NCBI GenBank assembly: GCA_965207495.1
Contig: OZ242287.1
Location: 1,302,001 to 1,366,000 of the forward strand
Reading direction: 5' to 3'
Length of the DNA: 64,000 nt
From: Bin5 sp965207495
GTDB lineage: Bacteria; Chloroflexota; Anaerolineae; Caldilineales; Caldilineaceae
A program made the position numbers and the translations under genes. A model generated the notes under the pieces. It searched no databases and was not told the origin of the DNA. It was given only the letters and a program-made list of their open reading frames with translations. Positions 7,226-16,157 of the stretch are shown piece by piece (positions within the stretch are counted from its first letter, which is position 1; each line of letters starts with the position of its first letter).

Positions 7226-9943
7226 TTACGAAAAATCGAGCTGCATCAGCAGATCCATGAACTGGATGCTCATCTTCTCCGAACCCAGTTCCGTGCTGGA
7301 GTAAGGATTGTCGAAGTGGAGGAAGCCGCTGAGCGGCTGCTCACCTTCGTTGACAAGCAACGGTCCCTCCCAGCCAAAGTCGACGCTCTCGCCCCGCAGG
7401 CTGGTCATGTGTACGCTGTCCTCGCCGAACGTGATGTCAAGGGCCGTCACCTTCTCCACAAATTGGGCAAAGGTCCCGTCCTCTTCAGCCCGTCCCATCT
7501 GCACGATCCAACTGTTGTTCCGCCCGTAAGAACGCAACTCCCGAAACGCGCTATTGCCCTTCTCAGTGAGAGTCAGTCCCGCTGAGGCCGTTATCGCCAG
7601 ATAACCTTCCCCGACGCGGGCGCACGCCCATCCGTCCCGGACCTCGTGCTCGTCAAAAGCGTAAATCGGGAAATAGGCGTGGGTAAAGCCTAGCCAGTCA
7701 TCTTCCGGCAACTGGTGGATTGCTACCAACAGATCCTTCCACTGGGCCGCCCTTGGCAACACGACGTTCCCGTGCCAGAAGTTAGGCCGGTGAGAGCCGT
7801 CCTCGCTGATACACGGCGGGTGCGTAACAAAAACGACGGCCTCCGGAGAAAGGGTAGCCTGCCAGATATGCTGCTGGTAGCCGGATCTTCCCGGCCGGTA
7901 ATCCTGCGCCGAACACAACATATAGTCCGGCGTCTTATAGGTGACCTTGTTCACCTCCCACTGTCCCTCTTCCCGGTCACACCACGCCTCCAGCTGGCCC
8001 GCATGCCGTTCCCGGCTCCAGATCTCGTCAGCCGGGTCGATCGCGATCGCCTCGATGACCGGCGGCAGCTGATAGTTCACTGCGCAAGCCAGGCTCACCG
8101 TCCCACGGATACTCCCGTTGAAAATCCCCTTACCCCACAGCAGCCGCGCGATGCCCGACGTAGGCTCCCGAAAGGCATCCTTGATATAAGGCGCATAGGT
8201 GCGTCCGTGGCTGGAGCCGAACACCCCCTTGAAGGAGTTGACAGCCAGCCCGAAGAACATCTTGTCCAACACGACCGCCGCCAGTTCGCGCACGTCGTCG
8301 TTCTCTGCCAGATCAACCAGATGGCTGAGAGCCAGCACATCCTCTTCAAAGTAGGTATTGGAATCCCATTCCCGGAAACCCCCCGCGGCCCGCTTTCGCA
8401 GCCACGAAAGCGCCCGCTCCTCACCCTTGGCGCGGTGTTCACTGCCGGTCAGGCCGGCATTCGCGAAGAGCTCGTCCGGCAACAGTTGACCGGCCAGAAT
8501 CTCACAAGTATGGAAAAGGATCTGATGATTCTCCGACCAGAAGCACATCGCATCCGCGCCCGGCTGGTCCATCCAGTAACGGAAGTTCAGGAAACAATTC
8601 TGCAGTGGCTCGACCAGCGCCTGCGGAAATCCCGGCTCTTCAATATAACGCCCCGCCATGCCCAGCAGGCCGACCAGATCAAAGTCGCTGCAATCGGCCC
8701 GCTCGTTTATCGACTCGATGCTGTCCAGGATAGTTTGCTCATTGAGATTGTCCCACATGCCCAGCTCCATCGCCGCGATCTCGGAAAAGATGCTTCCCTC
8801 CGCGCCCCGGCGCGCCGCACTGAGCAAGGCCTCCCGCCGTCGCTGCGGGTAGGTGCCATAGCGCTCTGTGGAATACTCACTGTTGCCGACAATGTGAATG
8901 TCCATCCTACGTTCGACGCGCAGGTCGCTGACATAATAGTGCTCCGGATTGGGGAAGAGCATTATCTCGTAGTCGTCCTGCGGAAACTGGAAGGCCGTTC
9001 CCAGAACTACCTCATCGCGTGATTCACCCTTCGTATGGTGTTCGCTATAGATCCGCCCTCCCTTGCGTTGCAGTCGCAGCGCAAAGTCGTCGGTCACCGG
9101 TTCGCCCCCCTCCCAGCGCACCGTCACTTTCGCATGGCGGCTGTACACGTCCCGGTCCAGGTAGGCCTGGTTGAAGAGCAACTCCAGCGCTTCTCTCCGG
9201 CTCATTGGCCGAACCGAAGTAGGCAATAGCACACTGAAGTTGTCAACTGCGTTCCCATTCTCTTGTTTAGACGTGCCGCCCGTGTCCTCGACATCCCTCA
9301 CCTGCAACGCCACGACATACGGGCACTCTCGCAACGCTACCGCCTCGAAACAGACGCCTATCTCGTTGCGCCCCGCCTTCAACTTTGCCGGGTATGCGAC
9401 GGTTCTCGGCAGCTGGTGGTGAAAGTGCTCCACCCGCTGGCACAGTTCCCCGTTGACCCAGATGTCCGCCGGGCCGTTTGTCGTGAGGGCTAAGGTCAGA
9501 TCACACGCACCGGGAACTTCCAGCACACAGTAGGCCCACGCCTGCAGATAGTGGGGCGTATGCTGAAATGTCGACAGGTCAACGAAGTGGTCGTCCAGGC
9601 AGCGCACGACTCGCCACCTGGTCTCTTCGCGGTCGGAGTCAAACGAGTGCCTCTCCAACGCGCCTGCAAAGATGTCCGGGGACGCCGGTATCGCGCCATC
9701 CTGCCCGCTTTCATCTTTCCCGGCCGCGGCTCTGATATCGGCGACGATCCGACTCTTGTAATCCCGACCTGTGTAACCGTCGATATCCTCAATCGGCGTT
9801 GCCACCGGCCCCGCCACCAGCCAGTCATGTACAAAGCCGGCCTGCAAAGCGGACGTCTGCCACACCGGCGTCAAGGCAATCTGACCCGCAGCCTCCGACT
9901 CTCTGGACTCCCCGGTCGGCTGGTCTTCCAGCTCTGTGCTCAT
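7226..9943 (-). CDS. Large protein with jelly-roll and alpha-toroid-like regions, putative glycan-active
   Basis: A protein of about 905 residues that I cannot assign to a named family. The N-terminal part (LVAGPVATPI, then PADIWVNGELCQRVEHF and PAKLKAGRNEIGVCFEAVALRE) resembles the beta-sandwich carbohydrate-binding regions of glycosidases. The middle (MCFWSENHQILFHTCEILAG, FREWDSNTYFEEDVLALSHL, AVVLDKMFFGLAVNSFKG) looks like an all-helical barrel as in polysaccharide lyases and heparinase-like proteins, and the C-terminus is probably beta-rich. No signal peptide is visible, so it is predicted cytoplasmic. ATG 9943 is preferred over an in-frame start at 10009 because GGAG lies 10 nt upstream. 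It is the first gene downstream of the DppD-type ATPase gene on the same strand. Confidence 0.7.
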   Translation of the reverse strand: MSTELEDQPTGESRESEAAGQIALTPVWQTSALQAGFVHDWLVAGPVATPIEDIDGYTGRDYKSRIVADIRAAAGKDESGQDGAIPASPDIFAGALERHSFDSDREETRWRVVRCLDDHFVDLSTFQHTPHYLQAWAYCVLEVPGACDLTLALTTNGPADIWVNGELCQRVEHFHHQLPRTVAYPAKLKAGRNEIGVCFEAVALRECPYVVALQVRDVEDTGGTSKQENGNAVDNFSVLLPTSVRPMSRREALELLFNQAYLDRDVYSRHAKVTVRWEGGEPVTDDFALRLQRKGGRIYSEHHTKGESRDEVVLGTAFQFPQDDYEIMLFPNPEHYYVSDLRVERRMDIHIVGNSEYSTERYGTYPQRRREALLSAARRGAEGSIFSEIAAMELGMWDNLNEQTILDSIESINERADCSDFDLVGLLGMAGRYIEEPGFPQALVEPLQNCFLNFRYWMDQPGADAMCFWSENHQILFHTCEILAGQLLPDELFANAGLTGSEHRAKGEERALSWLRKRAAGGFREWDSNTYFEEDVLALSHLVDLAENDDVRELAAVVLDKMFFGLAVNSFKGVFGSSHGRTYAPYIKDAFREPTSGIARLLWGKGIFNGSIRGTVSLACAVNYQLPPVIEAIAIDPADEIWSRERHAGQLEAWCDREEGQWEVNKVTYKTPDYMLCSAQDYRPGRSGYQQHIWQATLSPEAVVFVTHPPCISEDGSHRPNFWHGNVVLPRAAQWKDLLVAIHQLPEDDWLGFTHAYFPIYAFDEHEVRDGWACARVGEGYLAITASAGLTLTEKGNSAFRELRSYGRNNSWIVQMGRAEEDGTFAQFVEKVTALDITFGEDSVHMTSLRGESVDFGWEGPLLVNEGEQPLSGFLHFDNPYSSTELGSEKMSIQFMDLLMQLDFS

Positions 9944-10054
9944 AGATCGATTACTCCGGTTTTTGTCTTTTCTTGGTTTAGCTAAGCGCAATACAAAGAG
10001 GTCGCGCATCGCGACCTCAGATGAAGAATCCAGTCTGGTTACGGAATTGGCCCG

Positions 10055-11137
10055 CTATTCGTACAATACGCAGCGGACCTTGTGGCCGCCTTCCAGTTCC
10101 AGCAAAGGTGGATTGCGCGTGTCACACACGCCTGCAATCGCTTTGCGGCAGCGTGGGTGGAACGGGCAACCCGCCGGGATCGAGTATGGATCCGGCACCG
10201 AACCCCGGATCGCTGTCAACTGACTGGTAATACCCTGTGACGACTTGCGGCCCAACAGAGGGATCGAACGCAGGAGCGCCTGCGTGTACGGGTGCTTGGG
10301 ATCATAGAAAATGGTGTCGACGTCTGCCATCTCCACCACTTCACCCAGATACATGACCACCACATAGTCGACCATCTGCGCAATCACGCCAAGGTCGTGC
10401 GTGATAAATATGATCGCCATCCCCAACTCATCCTGCAGATCCCGCATCAACGTCAGAATCTGGGCCTGGGTGGTCACGTCCAGGGCCGTGGTCGGCTCGT
10501 CCGCGATGAGCAGGCTGGGGCGGCACGAAAGGGCCATCGCAATCATGGCGCGCTGCCGCATACCGCCGCTTAACTGATGCGGATAGCGGTCAATTGTGCG
10601 TTCCGGCTGGGGCATGCCAACTTTGTTGAGCACATCGATAGCCTGCGCGCGCGCCTCATCCTTGTCGACATCCTGGTGCAGCAGGATGGCCTCGATGATC
10701 TGATTCCCAATCGTATGAACAGGGCTGAGCGAAGTCATCGGCTCCTGAAACACCATCGAGATCTCACCGCCGCGGATTGAACGGGCCTGCGTGCCCATCG
10801 CGTCGATCTTGGTCATATCAATGACCTGGTCAGTGACGCTGCCGTTCTCCTGGTTCTGCAGGTGGAAGAGAACTTCGCCCTCCACTACCCTGCCCGGCGA
10901 GGGCACAATCGCCATGATTGAGCGCGCCGTGATCGATTTGCCGCAACCGCTCTCACCCACCAGTCCAACTGTCTGACCGCGACGCACAGTGAAATCAACA
11001 CCCTCCAATGCCCGCACAATCCCCTGCGCCAGGAAGAAATGCGTCTTCAGTCCTTTGACCTCCAGCAGCATCTCCCGGGAATCTCCCGCCCCGCCGGCGT
11101 CGGCCACTCTGTCTATCTGCGAAGATGTAATCGTCAT
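10055..11137 (-). CDS. ABC transporter ATP-binding protein, DppD/OppD type
   Basis: A 360-residue cytoplasmic ATPase that powers a peptide/nickel-type importer. Walker A is GESGCGKSIT near residue 65, the signature is LSGGMRQR, and Walker B plus the catalytic Glu is LLIADEPTTALD; the D-loop and H-loop (FITHDLGVIAQM) follow. The C-terminal oligopeptide/dipeptide extension with GCPFHPRCRKAIAGVC is present; its cysteines are typical of DppD/DppF. The DppC-type permease lies 117 nt upstream on the same strand. The usual second ATPase (DppF) is not adjacent, so either it is encoded elsewhere or the protein acts as a homodimer. Confidence 0.92.
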   Translation of the reverse strand: MTITSSQIDRVADAGGAGDSREMLLEVKGLKTHFFLAQGIVRALEGVDFTVRRGQTVGLVGESGCGKSITARSIMAIVPSPGRVVEGEVLFHLQNQENGSVTDQVIDMTKIDAMGTQARSIRGGEISMVFQEPMTSLSPVHTIGNQIIEAILLHQDVDKDEARAQAIDVLNKVGMPQPERTIDRYPHQLSGGMRQRAMIAMALSCRPSLLIADEPTTALDVTTQAQILTLMRDLQDELGMAIIFITHDLGVIAQMVDYVVVMYLGEVVEMADVDTIFYDPKHPYTQALLRSIPLLGRKSSQGITSQLTAIRGSVPDPYSIPAGCPFHPRCRKAIAGVCDTRNPPLLELEGGHKVRCVLYE

Positions 11138-11254
11138 GGGTGAAATCCGTCCTGTTCATGTAAGAGCAGTCGTCATTCAGTTCCAACTTCTTGGACGCCC
11201 AACGCTCTGCCAGGGCTTTCCTACCTCCAAATGGAACAGGGTCCGCTCAAAAAA

Positions 11255-12445
11255 CTACTTTGCGTATGGATCGGCGGCATCGCGAATGCCATCGCCAAGA
11301 AAATTGAAAGCCAAAACAGCCAGTACCACCGCCAATCCAGGGGTCAATACCCATGGCGCCAAGGCAACGGAACGTAGATTCTGGGCCTCCTGCAAAAGCA
11401 CGCCCCAACTGATAGCCGGCGCCCGTAGACCCAGTCCGATGAAACTCAAACCCGTTTCCGACAGAATAATGCCCGGAATCGCCAATGTCAAGGAGGCAAT
11501 AATGTGGCTGAGGAACGAGGGAACCATGTGACGCAAAATGATCCGCATCTCGCTCGAGCCGCAGAACCTGGCCGCCATCACAAAGTCTTCTTCTCTCATG
11601 CTCAGAAAACGGCCGCGCACGACCCGTGCCAGTCCCGTCCAGCCCACGAACGAAAGAAGTATCGTTACGCCGAAATATAGGCGCACTACCGGCCAGTCGG
11701 CCGGTAGTGCCGCAGCCAGCGCCATGATTAGCGGAATCTCCGGAATCGAGCGGATGAACTCGATCAGCCGCTGAATGGCATTGTCAATCGCGCCGCCATA
11801 GAAGCCAGAAATACCCCCGAGCAAAATTCCGATTACCAGACTGAGGACTACACTCACCAGGCCAATCGTCAGCGAAATACGCGCGCCGTAACACAGTCGC
11901 GAAAACAGATCCCGCCCCAGCCGGTCAGCGCCCATCAGAAAAACGCCCTGCTCCTCGTGGGGAACGTCCAACCCATAAAGATGCCAGGTCATGGGAAACT
12001 GGCCCCATAACTCGTATTCCGTTCCACGCACAAAAAAACGAATCGGATGAACCGTTGATTCGTCCTCTTCGTAAATGTTGCGCAATGTCTCGGGGTGCCG
12101 CTCCCGGTTAATCTTGTAGACAAACGGCCTGCGCAGATTTCCTTCCGCATCAATGATCCGGATATTCATCGGCGGCACAAACTTGTACTGTACAAACGAC
12201 TGCTCCGGGTCGTACGGCGCTACGAATTCGGCAAAGGCCGCGATCCCATACAGGATGATGACCAAGAACCCGGAGAGCAAAGCCATCCGGTGCTTGCGAA
12301 AACGCCACCACATCAACTGCGAGTATGACGCTACATATATATCTTCGTCTTCGATTATGTCGGGATCGAAATTCGCGTCATCCTCATAGGTCTGGCTTTC
12401 TTCTTCATCAGCCCTGTCCAGCCAGGAACGTTGCATTGTCTCCAT
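11255..12445 (-). CDS. ABC transporter permease, DppC type (paralogue of the 3988-5166 gene)
   Basis: This 396-residue inner-membrane permease is co-linear with the forward-strand DppC over its whole length. Shared features are the acidic cytoplasmic N-terminus, helix 1 (MALLSGFLVIILYGIAAFAEFVAPYDPE), the enlarged loop with VHPIRFFVRG, then MGADRLGRDLFSRLCYGARISL and the EAA loop (FVMAARFCGSSEMRIILRHMVP). ATG 12445 follows GGAGG with a 7-nt spacer. No binding protein or DppB gene accompanies it, so this locus has only the C and D subunits, complementary to the forward locus that lacks ATPases. Confidence 0.9.
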   Translation of the reverse strand: METMQRSWLDRADEEESQTYEDDANFDPDIIEDEDIYVASYSQLMWWRFRKHRMALLSGFLVIILYGIAAFAEFVAPYDPEQSFVQYKFVPPMNIRIIDAEGNLRRPFVYKINRERHPETLRNIYEEDESTVHPIRFFVRGTEYELWGQFPMTWHLYGLDVPHEEQGVFLMGADRLGRDLFSRLCYGARISLTIGLVSVVLSLVIGILLGGISGFYGGAIDNAIQRLIEFIRSIPEIPLIMALAAALPADWPVVRLYFGVTILLSFVGWTGLARVVRGRFLSMREEDFVMAARFCGSSEMRIILRHMVPSFLSHIIASLTLAIPGIILSETGLSFIGLGLRAPAISWGVLLQEAQNLRSVALAPWVLTPGLAVVLAVLAFNFLGDGIRDAADPYAK

Positions 12446-12640
12446 TTACGGTCCTCCGGGTAACCGTTACGCCAAGCTCCCTGAAGTGAACGGCACCTTT
12501 AATCAATGATGTAAGTCTCGACTGAAGTGCGTCTCCAGCGATTCTCCAGCCCGCAATCAACTCTGGCCAGCCGGCCTTTGCCATCCCGACCATCCAACCG
12601 CAGGAGGGTCGTGTTGCCGGCTGATCATGGACAGGCCTTC

Positions 12641-13591
12641 TTACATTAGAATCAGCTTCTGTGAAATACTTCGGCCCTGGTGAATGCGATTGATAATATC
12701 GGCCAGCATCGGCGCAATCGACAATACAACCACCTTGTCAGATCGCTTCTCCGGAGGAACGGGTAGCGTGTTGGAAACGACCAACTTGGCGATACGATCA
12801 TCAGACTGAAGATGCTCCAATGCCGAGGGCAGTAACACAGGGTGCGTAACCGCAAACGCGGCAGTCCCCTCCGCTCCCGCCTCGTACAACGCATCTATCT
12901 GCTTCAAAACGCTCCCGCCCGCCATAATGTCGTCGATAATGATCGGGCGGATTCCTGCGATCTCACCCACAACATGCGTCGTTTCCGTAACGCTGACGCT
13001 CGTCCGCCGTTTGTGCATCACCACCAGCGGCAGATTCAGGAGCTGCGCATAGCGGCCCGCCAAACTGGCCCGGCCGACGTCCGGGCTCACTACTGCCGCG
13101 TTTTCCCACTCCGGGTGCCGAAAATAGTCCGCCAGGATCGGCAGGGCAGAAAGCGGGTCCACAGGGATATTGAAAAACCCCTGGATCGCCCTGGCATGGA
13201 TATCTACAAAAATTACGCGGTCCGCTCCCATCATCTCCAGCATATTGGCGATAACCCGGGCGCTGACCGACTCCCGCCCATGGGCCATGCGCTCTTGCCG
13301 AGCATAGGGAAAATACGGCACGACCACGCTGACACTGTGCGCGCTGGCTCGCCGAAACGCATCCAGATACAGCATCAACTCCATGACATGATCATTCACC
13401 GGCTGGCAACAGGACTGGACCAGAAAGATATCCTGGTCACGCACGACCTCATCGATCATCACGTGTATCTCGCTGTCCGGCAGACGGCGAGTTGTGGCCT
13501 GACCGAGGTCCACCCCAAGAGTTTCGGCAATCTCCAGGGCCAGCTCCTTGTGAGCAGAGCCGCTGAAGATGCGTAAAGGGTGATACGACAC
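12641..13591 (-). CDS. prs: Ribose-phosphate pyrophosphokinase
   Basis: A 316-residue cytoplasmic enzyme making PRPP from ribose 5-phosphate and ATP, the entry point to nucleotide, histidine and tryptophan synthesis. Recognisable blocks are RIFSGSAHKELALEIAETLG (N-terminus), PYFPYARQERMAHGRESVSA (catalytic/ATP region), VDIHARAIQGFFNIPVDPL, the flexible loop HKRRTSVSV and the PRPP-binding loop IIIDDIMAGGSV. That last motif has GGS where TAGT is usual in classical Prs, so this is a somewhat divergent form. The start is GTG 13591, with AGGAGA 8 nt upstream. It is divergent from rdgB. Confidence 0.92.
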   Translation of the reverse strand: MSYHPLRIFSGSAHKELALEIAETLGVDLGQATTRRLPDSEIHVMIDEVVRDQDIFLVQSCCQPVNDHVMELMLYLDAFRRASAHSVSVVVPYFPYARQERMAHGRESVSARVIANMLEMMGADRVIFVDIHARAIQGFFNIPVDPLSALPILADYFRHPEWENAAVVSPDVGRASLAGRYAQLLNLPLVVMHKRRTSVSVTETTHVVGEIAGIRPIIIDDIMAGGSVLKQIDALYEAGAEGTAAFAVTHPVLLPSALEHLQSDDRIAKLVVSNTLPVPPEKRSDKVVVLSIAPMLADIINRIHQGRSISQKLILM

Positions 13592-13655
13592 TGCCGTTCT
13601 CTCCTGTCCTGGGGTGCTTTGGAGTCGCTTGAAGGTACCTCTGCCGACCGCGACT

Positions 13656-13684
13656 ATGATAGCTCCTTACCAGCGAAATGGCAA
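13656..13684 (-). promoter_or_regulatory. Probable sigma-70 promoter of prs
   Basis: On the minus strand a -35 TTGCCA (13679-13684) and a -10 TATCAT (13656-13661) are separated by 17 bp. This predicts a transcript start near 13649, about 58 nt before the prs GTG. Confidence 0.6.
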
Positions 13685-13804
13685 GAGACGGGGGCTCCTT
13701 TAACCAAACAGGGTCGGTTGTGTTATATGTGTTTGTGCTGCGCGCGGCACCGTTGGCAGACAACTAGGCAGGTGGGAGTTCCGCAATCCTTGGAGGGCAA
13801 TGAA

Positions 13805-14404
13805 ATGGACCAAAAGCTGCTTGTTGCAACACACAATCAGGGAAAACTTCTGGAGTACAGAAAGCTCTTGCAAAACCTCCCGCTTGCACTCACATATCTG
13901 GATGAAATCGGAGTACATGAAGAGGTCGCTGAGACAGGGAACACCTTTGCCGCCAATGCCGTACTCAAGGCTCAGGAATACGCCGGCATGACCGGACTGT
14001 GGACATGGGCCGACGACAGCGGCCTGGAGGTAGATGCCCTGCAGGGAGCCCCGGGCGTGCACTCCGCCCGCTTTGCCGGTCCCGCTGCAACCGACCAGGA
14101 AAGATTCGAAAAGCTGTTGAGGGAACTGCATTCTCATCCCCGCCCATGGACGGCCCGCTTCCAATGTGTTGTTGCCGTTGCCCGCCCTGCAACCGAGGCC
14201 GAAACTTGCACGGGAACGTTGGAGGGAACCATCACCAATGCGCCGCGGGGATCAAACGGCTTTGGCTACGATCCCATCTTCTTTGTGCCGGACCATGGGC
14301 GGACGTTGGCAGAGCTGCCTACCTCCGTCAAGAACGAAATTAGCCATCGGGGCCGGGCATCAAGGCACGCCAAAGAGTTGCTGAAGGTCCTCTTGGAAGG
14401 CTAG
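13805..14404 (+). CDS. rdgB: XTP/dITP diphosphatase (RdgB/HAM1)
   Basis: A 199-residue housekeeping pyrophosphatase that removes non-canonical purine nucleotides (ITP, dITP, XTP) from the pool. Family motifs are intact: ATHNQGKLLEYRKLL at the N-terminus, ADDSGLEVDALQGAPGVHSARFAG, GSNGFGYDPIFF, and the C-terminal ISHRGRASRHAK. An upstream in-frame start at 13580 would add 75 residues unrelated to the family, so I take ATG 13805, which has GGAGGG with a 7-nt spacer. It is transcribed divergently from prs. Confidence 0.93.
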   Translation: MDQKLLVATHNQGKLLEYRKLLQNLPLALTYLDEIGVHEEVAETGNTFAANAVLKAQEYAGMTGLWTWADDSGLEVDALQGAPGVHSARFAGPAATDQERFEKLLRELHSHPRPWTARFQCVVAVARPATEAETCTGTLEGTITNAPRGSNGFGYDPIFFVPDHGRTLAELPTSVKNEISHRGRASRHAKELLKVLLEG

Positions 14405-14565
14405 CAGCCTTTCTGGTTCGCAATTGTCCAGCGAACTCTCCACTGGCTGTCTTCCCTTATCAGAGAGACGTGTAACGAAGAGGAATTCGCACCTGAACTG
14501 TCTGAGGAGCACCTGTGAACGGATTTTGACCCAACGCAAATATTTCGCCGCTGGACACGCTAACA

Positions 14566-14582
14566 TACTCTGGTGATACAAT
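14566..14582 (+). promoter_or_regulatory. TACTCTGG motif and -10-like TACAAT upstream of the first 118-residue gene
   Basis: TACTCTGG (14566-14573) is followed by TACAAT (14577-14582), which resembles a -10 element about 70 nt before the GTG start. The same arrangement (TACTCTGG then TACATT) precedes the second paralogue. No convincing -35 box at the usual spacing was found. Confidence 0.35.
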
Positions 14583-14652
14583 ATCCCTGTATAGCCCCGA
14601 ATACGGAGTAAGACAACAGCGGCAAACTGCACTTGGACTAGGAGGTTCAAGA

Positions 14653-15009
14653 GTGAAACACGAACTGCTCCAACCTGTGATATTCAATGTCATCACCATC
14701 GTGGCGTTGTTGTTTTCCCTCTTCCAGGTTCTTACTGGGGCTTCGGGGCGCTTAATCAGAACGGCCGATGCCATCCACGCCCTTGAAGAGCTCGCTGCAG
14801 AAGGCGTTCTCAAGGATGACTCGATAATCTCGGGCCTCTCGACCAACCGCGACCAGCGCACGCGGCTTGACAACTACCTGATCGTGACAATGATCGTCGC
14901 AATCCTCGCCAATGTTGTCGCGAACTACCTCGGCAGGGGAAGGCACCACACAAATACGTCCAGGATTCGCGAACTCGAGGCAGAACTGCGCGGGCGGCGC
15001 GAAGATTAG
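14653..15009 (+). CDS. 118-residue two-helix membrane protein, paralogue 1 of 3
   Basis: I do not recognise this family. The protein has a short N-terminus, hydrophobic helix 1 (PVIFNVITIVALLFSLFQVL, about residues 8-27), a soluble helical region of about 45 residues (ALEELAAEGVLKDDSI), helix 2 (YLIVTMIVAILANVVANYLG, about 75-94), and a charged tail (RGRHHTNTSRIRELEAELRG) likely to form a coiled coil. Both ends probably face the cytoplasm. The start is GTG 14653, with GGAGG seven bases upstream. Two paralogues of exactly equal length follow on the same strand. Holin-like or structural roles are possible but unsupported. Confidence 0.75.
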   Translation: MKHELLQPVIFNVITIVALLFSLFQVLTGASGRLIRTADAIHALEELAAEGVLKDDSIISGLSTNRDQRTRLDNYLIVTMIVAILANVVANYLGRGRHHTNTSRIRELEAELRGRRED

Positions 15010-15226
15010 CTGATCGGGTTCAACTAGGCGCCTCCGGACATTTCTCTCTGGCCATGAACTGATGTCATTCTGTCGCCAAGAGTACCCCCGCTAGCGAAAC
15101 CGGAACCGTCAAACATGAATAAGTTTCGCCTCTTCGCACCAACGCACCACAAGGCGTCCGCGCCGCTGACGATTTATCGGAGTCCTGATGGGTCCCGCCA
15201 ACCGGAGTTCAAGGGCGGCTTTCTAT

Positions 15227-15241
15227 TCGCAATAATTGCGA
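15227..15241. promoter_or_regulatory. Perfect 7-1-7 palindrome
   Basis: TCGCAAT-A-ATTGCGA is a perfect inverted repeat of 15 bases in gene-free DNA about 220 nt upstream of the second 118-residue gene. The size is typical of an operator for a dimeric regulator, but it occurs once and no regulator is adjacent. Confidence 0.3.
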
Positions 15242-15346
15242 CAACCGTTCTCTAACGCGGCCGGCCTCTTGTCTCTGTGAGGCCAGACGCCTGTGAAGAT
15301 CCTTTACCTTGACCTGCTGTACTCACATTCTATCCAGGACTACACT

Positions 15347-15363
15347 TACTCTGGTAGTACATT
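15347..15363 (+). promoter_or_regulatory. TACTCTGG motif and -10-like TACATT upstream of the second 118-residue gene
   Basis: TACTCTGG (15347-15354) followed by TACATT (15358-15363), as in front of paralogue 1, implies a leader of roughly 90 nt. Paralogue 3 has only TACTCTG (16948-16954), at a different distance. Confidence 0.35.
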
Positions 15364-15462
15364 GATCCGGCAAGCAGTGCCCGCATATTCACATAGGGCT
15401 GCCGTATGCGTCACATCGTAAAGTAACTCCGAATCAGTGCGCATGAAAAAAGAGGATCGACA

Positions 15463-15819
15463 ATGACTGGCAAACTGTTGCAACCCGTGATCTTCAATGC
15501 AATTACGATTGTGGCGATGTTGTATGCTCTGACCCAGCTGGTCTTCGAAGGGCCAAGGCTCCTTTCCAGTTCGACCGAAATCACGATGGCGCTCGAGGAA
15601 GTCGTCCAAAATAGTGATCTGCTGGATGAAAGCCTGGTCTCGAAATTTACAACCGATCAGGCGCAACGTAGGGGGCTATTCAACGAAATAATCGTGGTAA
15701 TGATTATTGCAATTGTGGCTAACTTCGTCGCCAACTACCTTGGCCGGGGAAGGCACCACACGAACACCTCAAGGATTCGTGAATTGGAGGCGGAACTGCG
15801 CGTTCTACGAGGGGACTAG
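15463..15819 (+). CDS. 118-residue two-helix membrane protein, paralogue 2 of 3
   Basis: Same length and architecture as the protein at 14653-15009. Helix 1 is PVIFNAITIVAMLYALTQLV, the middle contains ALEEVVQNSDLLDESLVSKF and the block QRRGLFNEIIVVMI, and helix 2 is IIVVMIIAIVANFVANYLG. The charged tail GRGRHHTNTSRIRELEAEL is identical to paralogue 1 over about 25 residues. ATG 15463 follows GAGG with a 7-nt spacer. The strongest conservation is in the second helix and coiled-coil tail, suggesting that is the functional part. No known family is recognised. Confidence 0.75.
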   Translation: MTGKLLQPVIFNAITIVAMLYALTQLVFEGPRLLSSSTEITMALEEVVQNSDLLDESLVSKFTTDQAQRRGLFNEIIVVMIIAIVANFVANYLGRGRHHTNTSRIRELEAELRVLRGD

Positions 15820-16157
15820 CGCCTCCGCACCGCAGAAAAACCCCAAGACCCGTACAGCGGAGTGGTCGCCCATACTGCTACCGGTAGAGACTGAGCGGAC
15901 GCTGACGGTGCCGAGGCACCCACCGTCCAATTCTGACGGCACTCGCCTGAAGCGCCCGCGCTGCTGACTACGTTTTCGGCACCGGTCGCAGTCTATAAGA
16001 TGCGCTGGCCAGTGCCGGATCCAAGCCGGTTGACTCCTGTTCCCGATGTCGATACCACCTGCACAATCGCGGCCCGCCTCTCAACTCCGCGAGGACCGAC
16101 GCCGTACGAGCAGTTTTTCCTCGAATCGAATCTACTAAGCCACAACTGATTTGCAAT

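Larger units (their letters stand above)
15010..15462 (+). other. Gene-free stretch between paralogues 1 and 2
   Basis: I see no plausible coding region on either strand. It holds a perfect short palindrome (15227-15241) and, near its end, the TACTCTGG/TACATT pair that also precedes paralogue 1. The long leader may carry regulatory sequence for paralogue 2. Confidence 0.5.

Noticed and set aside
7715..9022. 435-codon plus-strand open frame
   Set aside because: It lies opposite the large minus-strand protein, which has consistent domain-like composition and an RBS. The plus frame gives an Arg/His/Leu-rich sequence without motifs.
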